Assembly: GCA_003416985.1 (NCBI GenBank)
Contig: QVIN01000015.1
Location: 1-64,000, forward strand
Length of the DNA: 64,000 nt
Direction of reading: 5' to 3'
Source: Duganella sp. BJB480
GTDB lineage: Bacteria > Pseudomonadota > Gammaproteobacteria > Burkholderiales > Burkholderiaceae_D
The translations under genes were made by a program, and so were the position numbers. Each line of letters starts with the position of its first letter. Positions within the stretch are counted from its first letter, which is position 1. Positions 17,117 through 25,550 of the stretch are shown here, piece by piece. Under the pieces are notes generated by a model that was given only the letters and a program-made list of their open reading frames with translations, did no database searches and had not been told where the DNA came from.

Positions 17117-18125
17117 CACCGCCATCCCGGCGGCGCGGGCACCTGCCGGCGCGGCCAGCCTGCTGCCGGCCCGCCTTCGCGGGCTGCTGCGCGAATCGGG
17201 CATCGCCTTCGCGCTGCTGATCCTGATCGCCGTGTTCTCCTTGCTGTCGCCGCTGTTCCTGACGGCCGACAACGTCAGCAACATCTTCACGCAGATCGCC
17301 ATCAATATCTGCCTGGCGGTCGGCATGACCTTCGTGGTGCTGATCGGCGGCATCGACTTGTCGGTCGGCTCGCTGACGGCGCTGTGCGCGGTCGTGGCCG
17401 GCACCGTGCTCAAGCTCGACAGCCTGAGTGTCGGCGCCGCCATCGCGCTGGCGGTGGCGGCCAGCGTCGCGGTCGGCGCCGTGTGCGGGCTGATCAACGG
17501 CAGCGTGTCGAGCCACTGGGGCGTGCCGTCCTTCATCGTCACGCTGGGCATGTTGTACGTCGCGCGCGGCGCCGCGCTGCAATGGACGGACGCCCGCTCC
17601 ATCTACGAGTTCCCCGACCTGTTCAACGAGTTCGGCACCGCCACGGTGGCCGGCATGCCGGCGCTGTTCCTGGTGTCGCTGGCGCTGGTGGGCCTGGCCT
17701 GGGTGGTGCTCACGCGCACCGTGTTCGGCCGTATCATTTACGCCATAGGCAACAACGAAGAAGCCGTGCGCCTGGCGGGCCATGATATTTTTCGTTATAA
17801 GATCCTGGCCTTCACGATTTGCGGCGCCGCCGTCGGCGTGGCGGCCGTGCTGTACATGACGCGCCTGACGGTGGCCAGCCCCATCCTGGGCGTGGGCTTC
17901 GAGCTCAACGCCATCGCCGCCGTCGTCATCGGCGGCACCAGCCTGGCCGGGGGGCGCGGCTCGATCATCGGCACGCTGCTGGGCGCCTGCATCATCGGCG
18001 TGCTGGCCAACGGCCTGGTGCTGGTCGAGGTGGGCGACTTCGTGCGGCAGATGATCACCGGCGTGGTGATCATCCTCGCGGTCGTGCTCGACACCTATCG
18101 TTTGAGAAAGGCCGCCCGCAGCTAG
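17100..18125 (+). CDS. Sugar ABC transporter permease (RbsC-like)
   Basis: The 341-residue inner membrane protein belongs to the BPD_transp_2/RbsC family. About eight to ten hydrophobic helices are visible, starting with IAFALLILIAVFSLLSPLFL after a 35-residue cytoplasmic leader. Family hallmarks include MTFVVLIGGIDLSVGSLTAL, the loop AIGNNEEAVRLAGHDIFRYKI that contacts the ATPase, and AVVIGGTSLAGGRGSIIGTLLGACIIGVLANGLVLVEV. It completes the importer with the two preceding genes. Confidence 0.93.
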   Translation: MSKPSDTAIPAARAPAGAASLLPARLRGLLRESGIAFALLILIAVFSLLSPLFLTADNVSNIFTQIAINICLAVGMTFVVLIGGIDLSVGSLTALCAVVAGTVLKLDSLSVGAAIALAVAASVAVGAVCGLINGSVSSHWGVPSFIVTLGMLYVARGAALQWTDARSIYEFPDLFNEFGTATVAGMPALFLVSLALVGLAWVVLTRTVFGRIIYAIGNNEEAVRLAGHDIFRYKILAFTICGAAVGVAAVLYMTRLTVASPILGVGFELNAIAAVVIGGTSLAGGRGSIIGTLLGACIIGVLANGLVLVEVGDFVRQMITGVVIILAVVLDTYRLRKAARS

Positions 18126-18191
18126 CGGCGGCGCCGGGGCCGGAGCCGGCCCGACCCATCAATTTATCCGCAGGGAAGTGAGCAGCAGTCT

Positions 18192-19214
18192 ATGGCCAAT
18201 ATCAAGGATGTCGCACTCCGTGCCGGGGTGTCCGTGTCGACCGTGTCGCATGTCGTCAACGGCACCCGGTTCGTCAGCAAGGAGGCGCGCGAAAGCGTGG
18301 AGGAAGCCGTTCGCGTGCTGGGCTATGTGCCCAGCGCGGTCGCCCGCAGCCTGAAGAGCAACAACACGCGCACCTTCGGCATGGTGATACCGAATAACTC
18401 CAACCCGTACTTCGCCGAGATCATCCAGGGCGTGGAGGAGCGCTGCTACGCCGCCGGCTACAACGTCATCATCTGCAACTCCAACGACGATCCGGAGCGC
18501 CAGGCCTCGTACATCCGGGTGCTGGCCGAAAAGCGCGTCGACGGTCTGATCCTGGTGGTGGCCGGCAGCGACGAGATGGTGCGCGCCACCATCGGCGAAT
18601 TGAAGATCCCGCTGGTGCTGCTGGACCGCGCGGTGGCCGACCTGAACTGCGACCTGGTCGAGGTCGATCACGTCGCCGGCGGCCTGATCGCCACGCGCCA
18701 CCTGCTGGAGCTGGGCCATCCGCGCGTGGCCTGCATCAGCGGCCCGTCGGGCCTGTCGCCCAGCTCGCAGCGCAACGCGGGCTGGAAGCAGGCGCTGGCC
18801 GAGGCCGGCGTCGAGCGCTTCGACAGCGACCTGGTGCGTGGCGACTTCACGCCGGGCGGCGGCTACCTGGCCATGCAGGAGCTGCTCCGCTGCACGCCGC
18901 CGCCCAGCGCGGTGTTCGTGTGCAACGACCTGATGGCCATCGGTGCGCTGTCGGCCGCGCGCGAGGCCGGCGTGCGCGTGCCCGAGCAGCTGTCCATCGT
19001 CGGCTTCGACGATATCGAGCTGGCGGCATATTCGGCGCCGCCGCTGTCGACCGTGGTGCAGCCGAAGCTGACCATCGGCACGCTGGCCGCCGAGCTGCTG
19101 CTGGAGCGGGTGGAGGCGCAGCGCGACACGCCGCGCCATGTGGTGCTGGCCCCCGAGCTGAAAACCCGTTCCTCGACCGCGCCGTACCGGCGGCCAAAGG
19201 GGGCGCATGAATAA
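18192..19214 (+). CDS. LacI-family transcriptional regulator (RbsR-like)
   Basis: The 340-residue protein has the N-terminal LacI helix-turn-helix and hinge (IKDVALRAGVSVSTVSHVVNGTRFVSKEARESVEEAV, then GYVPSAVARSL with the minor-groove Leu) and a C-terminal sugar-binding domain (FGMVIPNNSNPYFAEIIQGVE, VDGLILV, AVFVCNDLMAIGAL, LSIVGFDDIELAAYSAPPL). NPYFAE is typical of RbsR/PurR relatives. It probably binds the CG-centred palindromes at 14409-14432 and 14543-14564, repressing both arms until the sugar or its phosphate binds. It overlaps the kinase gene by eight bases. Confidence 0.92.
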   Translation: MANIKDVALRAGVSVSTVSHVVNGTRFVSKEARESVEEAVRVLGYVPSAVARSLKSNNTRTFGMVIPNNSNPYFAEIIQGVEERCYAAGYNVIICNSNDDPERQASYIRVLAEKRVDGLILVVAGSDEMVRATIGELKIPLVLLDRAVADLNCDLVEVDHVAGGLIATRHLLELGHPRVACISGPSGLSPSSQRNAGWKQALAEAGVERFDSDLVRGDFTPGGGYLAMQELLRCTPPPSAVFVCNDLMAIGALSAAREAGVRVPEQLSIVGFDDIELAAYSAPPLSTVVQPKLTIGTLAAELLLERVEAQRDTPRHVVLAPELKTRSSTAPYRRPKGAHE

Positions 19215-20139
19215 AGTCGCTCCCGCCGTCGTGGCCGGCAAACCGGTGGTGGTGGTCGGCTCGCTCAACATGGACCTGGTGTTCCGCATGCCGCGCATGC
19301 CGGAGGCCGGCGAAACGCTGCACGGCCACGGCTACACGACCTCGCCGGGCGGCAAGGGCGCCAACCAGGCCGTGGCCTGTGCCCGTCTCGGCTGCCAGGT
19401 GGCGCTGGTCGGCCAGGCCGGCCGGGACGGCTACGGCGACACGCTGTGCGAGGCCTTGCTTGCCAACGGCGTCGACATCCGCCACGTCGGCAGGATAGAC
19501 GAGGCCGCGACCGGCGTGGCGGTGATCCTGGTGGAGGACCGGGGCCAGAACCGCATCGTGCTCGCCGCCGGAGCGAACGGCATGCTGCGCCCGGCCGATA
19601 TCGACGCGGCCGGGGACGCGATCGCCGGCGCGGCCCTGCTCATCGTCCAGCTGGAAGTGCCGCTGGCGGCCGTGCTGCAGGCCATGCGGCTGGCCGCGGC
19701 CGCCGGCGTGCCTGTGCTGCTCAATCCCGCGCCCGCGCAGGCCTTGCCCGATCAGTTCTGGCCCCTCATCGATATCCTGGTGCCCAACGAAAGCGAGGCG
19801 GCCCTGCTGACCGGGATGGACGTGGCCGACGTGGCCAGCGCCTGCCGGGCCGGCGAGCAGCTGCGGGCACGCGGCGCGCGCCGCGTGCTGATCACGCTCA
19901 GCGACAAGGGCGTGGTGCTGCTGGACGAGCAGGGACCACGGCACCTGCCTGCGCGCGCGGTCAGCGCGGTCGACACCACGGCGGCCGGCGACACCTTCAT
20001 CGGCGCGCTTGCGACCGCGCTGTGCGAAGGCCTGACGCTGGACGAGGCGGCCGCCTTCGGCCAAAGCGCCAGCGCGCTGTGCGTCACGCGCGCCGGCGCC
20101 CAGCCATCGATCCCGTACCGGCACGAGCTTGCGCCGTGA
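19207..20139 (+). CDS. rbsK: Ribokinase-family sugar kinase
   Basis: This 310-residue PfkB-family kinase shows the ribokinase markers: VVVGSLNMDLVFRMPRMPEAGET, GGKGANQAVACARLG (sugar binding, residues about 47-61), VILVEDRGQNRIVLAAGAN, the NPAPA strand, and the C-terminal AVDTTAAGDTFIGALATAL with the catalytic Asp in AAGDTF. It would phosphorylate the imported sugar to the 5-phosphate. Ribose is the simplest guess, but deoxyribokinase and other pentose kinases have the same fold and motifs. The gene is translationally coupled to the LacI-family gene by overlap. Confidence 0.85.
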   Translation: MNKVAPAVVAGKPVVVVGSLNMDLVFRMPRMPEAGETLHGHGYTTSPGGKGANQAVACARLGCQVALVGQAGRDGYGDTLCEALLANGVDIRHVGRIDEAATGVAVILVEDRGQNRIVLAAGANGMLRPADIDAAGDAIAGAALLIVQLEVPLAAVLQAMRLAAAAGVPVLLNPAPAQALPDQFWPLIDILVPNESEAALLTGMDVADVASACRAGEQLRARGARRVLITLSDKGVVLLDEQGPRHLPARAVSAVDTTAAGDTFIGALATALCEGLTLDEAAAFGQSASALCVTRAGAQPSIPYRHELAP

Positions 20140-20176
20140 TGCCCACCTGTCACCCACCCAGAAAGAGGAAGTCCCC

Positions 20177-21088
20177 ATGCCCACAGCCTTGCGCCGCAAG
20201 ACACCTATCCGCTTGTTGCGGCTTTCCGCCTGCCTCGCCGCCTTGTTCGGCTTCCACGGCGCCGGCTGCGCGCAGGCGCTGGCGATCGATGTGATGTCCT
20301 TCAATCTCAGGGTGCCCGTCGATCCGGCGCCGCATGACTGGGCGTCGCGCAAGGCGCGCGTGGCCGGGCTGGTGCGCCAGCAGCATCCGGATTTCCTGGG
20401 CGTGCAGGAAGCGGTGCCGGCGGTGATCGCCGACCTCAACCTCGCGCTCGACGAGTACGCCAGCGTCGGACGCGGGCGCGAAGCCGATGGCGGCGGCGAG
20501 GGCACGCAGATCTTCTACCGCAAGGCGCGCTGGGATCTCGACGCGGCCGACCAGGGCACGTTCCAGCTGTCGTCCACGCCGGAGATCGTCGGCTCCAACG
20601 ACTGGGGCATGCAGTGGCCGCGCATCGCCACATGGGCGCATCTGCGCGAGCACGCCAGCGGGTGCGGCCTGTATGTCTACAACACCCATTTCCCGTTGAA
20701 GCCTGAGGAGCGCGAGCGCGCGGCACTGCTGATCGCCAAACAGATCGCGGCCCGCAAGCATGCGGGCGACCCGGTCGTGCTCACCGGCGACCTGAACGCG
20801 TGCGAGCAGGAACCGGCGGTGCGCCACCTGCTGGGCCGGGAAGGTTCGCCGCTGGCGCTGCGCGACAGCTACCGCGTGCTGCACAGCGGGGCCGACGTCG
20901 GCAGCTTCCACGCGTTCGGCAAGGAAAAGAACCAGTGCCGCATCGACTACATCATGGTGCCGCCCGACGCCAGCGTGGTGCGGGCCGAGGTGCTGATCGA
21001 CGGGCAGGATGGCAAAGGCTATGCGTCCGACCACTACGCGGTGACGGCCACGCTGAAGCTGGGCACCGGCCAGCCGGCCCCGCGCTGA
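20177..21088 (+). CDS. Secreted endonuclease/exonuclease/phosphatase family protein
   Basis: The start at 20177 (MPTALRRKTPIRLLRL) follows AGAGGAAG and yields a signal peptide ending near GCAQA; the 303-residue protein is therefore exported. It contains the EEP (DNase I-like) active-site set: SFNLRV, GVQEAV (metal Glu), NTHF (His), GDLNA (Asp/Asn) and SDHYAV (catalytic Asp-His). Members cleave phosphodiesters or phosphomonoesters in nucleic acids, sphingomyelin or inositol phosphates. It follows the kinase gene by 37 bases, so it probably releases a substrate of the importer outside the cytoplasm. A nuclease or a sugar-phosphate phosphatase are both plausible. Confidence 0.82.
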   Translation: MPTALRRKTPIRLLRLSACLAALFGFHGAGCAQALAIDVMSFNLRVPVDPAPHDWASRKARVAGLVRQQHPDFLGVQEAVPAVIADLNLALDEYASVGRGREADGGGEGTQIFYRKARWDLDAADQGTFQLSSTPEIVGSNDWGMQWPRIATWAHLREHASGCGLYVYNTHFPLKPEERERAALLIAKQIAARKHAGDPVVLTGDLNACEQEPAVRHLLGREGSPLALRDSYRVLHSGADVGSFHAFGKEKNQCRIDYIMVPPDASVVRAEVLIDGQDGKGYASDHYAVTATLKLGTGQPAPR

Positions 21089-21119
21089 GCCGACGCCGCA
21101 CGCTGCGGGCGGCTCGGGC

Positions 21120-22097
21120 CTACGCCTGGTGATGGACCACGCGGTTGCGGCCCTGGTCCTTGGCGCGGTACAGCGCGCCGTCGGCGGCCGCGATCAGCGC
21201 CTGCTCGTCCTGGCCCGGCTGCAGCGTCGCCACGCCGAAGGACGCGGTGATCTGCGGCAGCGGCACGCGCATGTCGGCGAACACCACCGCCTGCTGCATC
21301 CGTTCGCACAGGCGCTCGGCCACCGCGACGGCGACCTTGTCGCTGGTATCCGGCAGCAGCACCATCATTTCCTCGCCGCCGTAGCGCACCGCGAAATCGG
21401 TCGGACGCAGCGCGCTGCTGAGCACGTGCGCGGCGGCGCGCAGGGCCTGGTCGCCGGCCAGGTGGCCGTGGCTGTCGTTGAACCGCTTGAAGTGGTCGAG
21501 GTCGATCATGATCAACGCCAACGGCGCGTGCGAGCCTTGCGCGGTGGCCACCATGGTCGGCAACAGGTCGTTGAGCCAGGCGCGGTTGTACAAGCCGGTC
21601 AGGCCGTCGATCATCGACAGCTGGCGGTAGAACTCGCCCAGCTTCTGGCGCCGGCGCAGCTGCGCGTTGGCGGCGCGGATGCGGAAGGACAGCAGCCGCA
21701 GCAGGTTACGCGCCAGCACATTCGATTCGTCGATCAGTTTCCAGACGATGTCGGCCTCGATCACCAGCACTTCGCTCCGCTCCAGCGCGGTGATGCTCGA
21801 CAGGTTGGCTTCCTCGTCCAACACCGATTGTTCGCCCACGCTTTCGCCCGGCAGTATCTTGCTGACGGTGCCGTCGGCCATGCCGGTGCGGGTGTCGGTG
21901 GCGACCGACAAGGATCCGCGCAGCACGATGTACAGGCGGGCGCGGCTGGACTCGGTGACCGCCTGGTCGGCTTCCAGTTGCATGATGGGGCAGGGCGCGA
22001 GCAGCTTGGCGATGGTGGTGTCGTCATCGGCGTTGCGCAGCAGCTGCAGGTCGCCGATCTGGTAGCGGGAAGCGCCGAATGTGCTGATTTGTTTCAA
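21120..22097 (-). CDS. Cyclic-nucleotide-binding-domain diguanylate cyclase
   Basis: The 325-residue cytoplasmic protein joins an N-terminal CRP-type cyclic-nucleotide-binding-like domain (about residues 15-140, with LYIVLRGSLSVATDTRTG and KILPGESVGEQSVLDEE) to a C-terminal GGDEF domain (about 160-325). The active site reads RYGGEEMMVLLPD, and an RPTD inhibitory I-site lies five residues before GGEE, so an active, product-inhibited c-di-GMP synthase is expected. LALIMIDLDHFKRFNDSHGHLAGDQAL is a typical nucleotide-binding segment. Whether the sensor half binds cAMP or another ligand is unknown. It is convergent with the sugar locus. Confidence 0.88.
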   Translation of the reverse strand: MKQISTFGASRYQIGDLQLLRNADDDTTIAKLLAPCPIMQLEADQAVTESSRARLYIVLRGSLSVATDTRTGMADGTVSKILPGESVGEQSVLDEEANLSSITALERSEVLVIEADIVWKLIDESNVLARNLLRLLSFRIRAANAQLRRRQKLGEFYRQLSMIDGLTGLYNRAWLNDLLPTMVATAQGSHAPLALIMIDLDHFKRFNDSHGHLAGDQALRAAAHVLSSALRPTDFAVRYGGEEMMVLLPDTSDKVAVAVAERLCERMQQAVVFADMRVPLPQITASFGVATLQPGQDEQALIAAADGALYRAKDQGRNRVVHHQA

Positions 22098-22239
22098 AAT
22101 GGTCTTTCAGGATGCTGATGGGCAAGCACGGTAATCATAGCTGAACTGAACTGTGCCCTGTGTAAATTTCATCCCGCAGTTGTTGCACGTTGTATCCGCA
22201 GATGCTTCAATGTCGCATTGCCCACATTGAGACAACAAC

Positions 22240-23019
22240 ATGGAATATACCGACGCGCTGGGCGCGACGCACCGGCCCGATCCGAACGCGCGCATCGTCT
22301 CGCTGGTGCCGTCGATCACCGAGCTGCTGTGCGACCTGGGCCTGGCCGCGCAGCTGGTGGGGCGCACCGGCTTCTGCATCCATCCGGCCGATGTGGTGCA
22401 AGCCATCCCCAAGGTCGGCGGCACCAAGGATGTGAACATCGACAAGATCCGCAAGCTGGCGCCGACCCATCTGGTGGTCAACATCGACGAGAACGAAAAG
22501 CCGACCGTCGAGCTGCTGGCTGAGTTTATTCCCAACATTGTCGTCACCCATCCGCTGCGCCCGCGCGACAACCTGGCGCTGGCGCGCCTGATGGGCGGGG
22601 TGTTCTGCCGCGAGCAGGCTGCCGAAGACTGGTGCGCCGCGTTCGAGGCGGAATATGCCTTGCTGCGCGCCATGCCGCCGGGCCGCCCGCAGACCATGTT
22701 GTACTGCATCTGGCAGGATCCGTGGATGACGATCTCGCGCGACACCTACATCGCGCGCATGCTGGAGGAAATCGGCTGGAGCGTGCCGGACCTGGGCGAG
22801 GTGCGTTATCCGCGCTTCGAGTGGTCGGCGGAATTGCTGGCGAAAGTGGATGGGGTGTTGCTGTCGAGCGAACCGTACCGCTTCACGGAAGCGCACGCGG
22901 ACGCGCTGGAAAAACAGATCGGCAAGCCGGTGTTGCTGGTCGATGGGGAGATGATGTCGTGGTACGGCAGCCGGGCGCTGCAGGGACTGAGGTATTTGCG
23001 GGAGCTGGCACAACGTTAG
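22240..23019 (+). CDS. BtuF-like cobalamin/metal-chelate-binding protein without signal peptide
   Basis: The 259 residues match the BtuF/TroA-like helical-backbone fold: RIVSLVPSITELLCDLGLAAQLVGRTGFC, VGGTKDVNIDKIRKLAPTHLVV, a central long helix, and a second lobe starting QTMLYCIWQDPWMTISRDTYIARMLEEIGW. BtuF proteins deliver vitamin B12 to BtuCD in the periplasm, but this protein has no signal peptide with the start at 22240 and there are no btuC/btuD genes nearby. A cytoplasmic chelate-binding or salvage role is possible. ACAACA rather than a clear ribosome site precedes the ATG. Confidence 0.75.
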   Translation: MEYTDALGATHRPDPNARIVSLVPSITELLCDLGLAAQLVGRTGFCIHPADVVQAIPKVGGTKDVNIDKIRKLAPTHLVVNIDENEKPTVELLAEFIPNIVVTHPLRPRDNLALARLMGGVFCREQAAEDWCAAFEAEYALLRAMPPGRPQTMLYCIWQDPWMTISRDTYIARMLEEIGWSVPDLGEVRYPRFEWSAELLAKVDGVLLSSEPYRFTEAHADALEKQIGKPVLLVDGEMMSWYGSRALQGLRYLRELAQR

Positions 23020-23037
23020 CTCCCGCCCCCATGTGAA

Positions 23038-23409
23038 TTATTCGGTGTCTTCCGCGTCGGCTTCAGCCGGCACGGCGCCGTTGGCTTGACGCTTGTCCTT
23101 GTCATGCAGGCGGCCCAGGGCGCTGTCGATGGCGCGCTTGAGTTTTTCCGCCGAACCGCCTATTGCTTGATGCAGCGTGGCGGCGTGATCGCTGACGGCG
23201 ATCGGTTGATACCCGGTGACGCGGGCTTCCATCAGGCAGCGGTTGTCGCCGTCGGCCGATTTCTGCACCAGGTTGTCGCTCAGGTGCACTTCGACGCGGG
23301 TGATCTGTTCGCCGAAGCGGTGGAGGGCATTGCTCACGACCGTTTGTACATGTTCATCCAGACCGGCGTGGCGGTCGATGGTTTTGTCGGCATTGATATT
23401 GATTTGCAT
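23038..23409 (-). CDS. HPF/RaiA-family ribosome-associated protein
   Basis: The start at 23409 (MQININADKTIDRHAGLDEHV) gives 123 residues. The pattern of two beta-alpha units with VQTVVSNALHRFGEQITRVEVHLSDN and RCLMEARVTGYQPIAVSDHAATLHQAIGGSAEKLKRAIDSAL matches the sigma-54 modulation/HPF-RaiA family, which binds the decoding centre of idle ribosomes in stationary phase. It has a short acidic tail and no long HPF C-terminal dimerisation domain. It lies downstream of the DUF1345 gene, separated by a large inverted repeat. Confidence 0.82.
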   Translation of the reverse strand: MQININADKTIDRHAGLDEHVQTVVSNALHRFGEQITRVEVHLSDNLVQKSADGDNRCLMEARVTGYQPIAVSDHAATLHQAIGGSAEKLKRAIDSALGRLHDKDKRQANGAVPAEADAEDTE

Positions 23410-23473
23410 ACGCTTGCTCCTGTTTGTTGAACTGCAAAACAATATTACTCCTTTTCTGCTTAGGTTCCCGTTA

Positions 23474-23576
23474 AGAAGGCGTTTAAAAATGAACGTGGCG
23501 TCGTTGCAGCTCCTTGCCGTGCAGGCGCACTGTCTTCGTCGCTGCGCCTAGCCACGTTCATTTTTAAACGCCTTCT
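23474..23576. repeat. 103-bp inverted repeat element with 26-bp perfect arms
   Basis: The arms 23474-23499 and 23551-23576 are perfect reverse complements (core GGCGTTTAAAAATGAACGTG) around a 51-base centre that itself contains several GC-rich short inverted motifs. The element fills the gap between the DUF1345 gene (stop at 23583) and the raiA-like gene. No transposase is present. It may be a MITE-like element or a long terminator/attenuator hairpin. Confidence 0.8.
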
Positions 23577-23582
23577 ACGTCG

Positions 23583-24248
23583 CTAACCGTTGATGAGCGA
23601 AGCGGCAATATTGATCGACAGCCCGAGGATGGCCAGGTTGTAGAAGAAGCACAGCACCGACTGCGCCAGCACCACCTGGCGCATGGCCCGGCCGCACACG
23701 GCCACGTCCGAGGTCTGCACCGCCACCGAGACGGTGAACGAGAAATACAGGAAGTCCCAGTAGTTCGGCGTCAATTCCTGGTCGGGGAAATGCAGCGGCT
23801 TTTCGCCGTCGTTCTTGATGTAGTACAGATGGGCGTAGTGCGAGCAGAACATGGTGCCGATCATGAACCACGAACCGGTCAGCGTCAGCACCACGAAGCC
23901 GTAGTGGTAGACCATGTCGGCCGGCCGCGAGTCCTTCAGCGTCGACAGTTGCGAGATGATGGCCACCAGGCTGATCATGATCACCAGCGACAGCATGGCC
24001 AGGATCACCGGTCCCTTTTCGTCCTGGCGGCAGGCGGCGCGGCGGATGTCGTGCTGGTCGGCGCGCACCATCATCCAGGCCATCGACAGCAGGTAGGTCC
24101 AGACCGTGACGTTCCACGCCGTCAGCAGGCGCGCCGTCAGCTGCCAGGCGTGCGGCAGCAGCGGGGCGGTGATCGCGCCCAGCGCGATCGCCAGGCTCAG
24201 GTGCGGGCGGCTGTGGATGATGCCCGGCAGGCGTATGCGTAGAGTCAT
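23583..24248 (-). CDS. DUF1345 domain-containing membrane protein
   Basis: Starting at 24248 (MTLRIRLPGIIHSRPHLSLAIALG) the protein has 221 residues and five hydrophobic helices. The signature end TPNYWDFLYFSFTVSVAVQTSDVAVCGRAMRQVVLAQSVLCFFYNLAILGLSINIAA is the DUF1345 hallmark. Part of this family resembles a two-helix potassium-channel pore region, but the function is unknown. Its ATG overlaps the stop of the upstream MFS gene (ATGA at 24245-24248), indicating translational coupling. Confidence 0.88.
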   Translation of the reverse strand: MTLRIRLPGIIHSRPHLSLAIALGAITAPLLPHAWQLTARLLTAWNVTVWTYLLSMAWMMVRADQHDIRRAACRQDEKGPVILAMLSLVIMISLVAIISQLSTLKDSRPADMVYHYGFVVLTLTGSWFMIGTMFCSHYAHLYYIKNDGEKPLHFPDQELTPNYWDFLYFSFTVSVAVQTSDVAVCGRAMRQVVLAQSVLCFFYNLAILGLSINIAASLING

Positions 24249-25489
24249 GATTTTTCCTCGTGGGGGAAGCGGTCCATGTGCGACAGGACGGGGAACAGCA
24301 CGGTCCAGATGCCGGTCACGGCCAGCGTGGCGGCGCCGCCGAACAGCACGGCGCGGGTCAGGCCCATCCAGCCGGCGGTCAGGCCCGACTCGAACTCGCC
24401 CAGTTCGTTCGAGGCGCCGATGAACACCGAGTTGACCGCGCTGACGCGCCCGCGTATCGCGTCCGGTGTTTCGTACTGCACCAGCAGATGCCGCACATAG
24501 ACGCTGATCATGTCGCCGGCGCCCATGACGAACAGCGCGGTCAGCGCGACCAGGAAGGTGGAGGTGGCGCCCAGCACCAGCGTGCCGGCGCCGAACACGG
24601 CCACGCCGCCCAGCATCCACGCGCCGACCCGGCGCGTGATCGGGTGGAAGGCCAGCGCGATGGAGCACACGGCGGCGCCGGCGCCGGGCGCCGTGCGCAG
24701 CAGGCCGAGGCCGGTCGGGCCGATGTGCAGCACGTCGTGCGCCAGCGCCGGCAGCAGCGCGGTGGCGCCGCCGAACAGCACGGCGAACAGGTCGAGCGAA
24801 ATCGCGCCCAGCACCACCGGCTTGGACCAGACGAAGCGCAAGCCTTCCAGCACCGTGTGCCAGGTGGCGGGCTCGCGGTTGCTGGGCTGCTTGACCGATT
24901 TGACCAGGCACATCAGGATCACCGCCGCCAACAGCAGCGCCGAGGAAATCATATAAACCGTTTTCGGTCCGGCCAGGTAGAACAGGCCGCCCAGCGTGGG
25001 GCCCAGGATGACGGCGACGTGGAAGCTCGACGAGCTCAGCGCCACGGCCTGGCTGAAGCGCTCGGGCGGCACCAGGTTGACCAGCATCGCCTGCGTGGCC
25101 GGCCCCATGAAGGCGCGCGCGCTGCCGAACAGCACCAGCACGGCGAACACCGGCCACACCGCGCTCAGTCCGACGACCGTGAAGGCCAGCAGCGCCAGGC
25201 CGCACAGCAGTTGCGCGCCCATCGCCAGCGCGATCAGCAGGCGGCGGTTGTAGCGGTCGGCGGCGTGGCCGGCGATCAGGATCAGCAGCAGGAAGGGCGC
25301 GAACTGCGCCAGGCCGATCAGGCCGAGGTCGAACAGGTTGTGGGTCAGCGCGTACACCTGCCAGCCGATGGCGACGTTCTGCATCTGGACGGCCAGGGTG
25401 GCCAGGGTGCGGGCGGTGAGGTAGAGCGAGAAGTTACGGTGGCGCAGGACGCCGAAGCCGTTGGAGGAAGGTGCGGTGCTATCGGACAT
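24245..25489 (-). CDS. MFS transporter (EntS-like)
   Basis: The start at 25489 (MSDSTAPSSNGFGVLRHRNFSLYLTARTLATLA) gives 414 residues; the upstream in-frame extension is Pro/Ser-rich and unlikely. Twelve hydrophobic helices are visible, with the motif A-like GHAADRYNRRLL between helices 2 and 3. The N-terminal layout, and the LLVQYETPDAIRGRVSAVNSVFIGASNELGEFESG segment, resemble the EntS/enterobactin exporter branch of MFS_3. The substrate is unknown. It sits between the ferredoxin-reductase gene and DUF1345 gene on the same strand. Confidence 0.85.
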   Translation of the reverse strand: MSDSTAPSSNGFGVLRHRNFSLYLTARTLATLAVQMQNVAIGWQVYALTHNLFDLGLIGLAQFAPFLLLILIAGHAADRYNRRLLIALAMGAQLLCGLALLAFTVVGLSAVWPVFAVLVLFGSARAFMGPATQAMLVNLVPPERFSQAVALSSSSFHVAVILGPTLGGLFYLAGPKTVYMISSALLLAAVILMCLVKSVKQPSNREPATWHTVLEGLRFVWSKPVVLGAISLDLFAVLFGGATALLPALAHDVLHIGPTGLGLLRTAPGAGAAVCSIALAFHPITRRVGAWMLGGVAVFGAGTLVLGATSTFLVALTALFVMGAGDMISVYVRHLLVQYETPDAIRGRVSAVNSVFIGASNELGEFESGLTAGWMGLTRAVLFGGAATLAVTGIWTVLFPVLSHMDRFPHEEKS

Positions 25490-25550
25490 TGTCGCTTTCA
25501 AGGAGCGGAGCCGGGGGCTCCGCCCCTTTGTCCGCTCCCGGTGGGGATGT

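Noticed and set aside
14618..17602. 994-codon minus-strand frame over the sugar ABC genes
   Set aside because: It is antisense to three clearly recognised ABC transporter genes and has shadow composition (Arg/His/Gln/Ala-rich).
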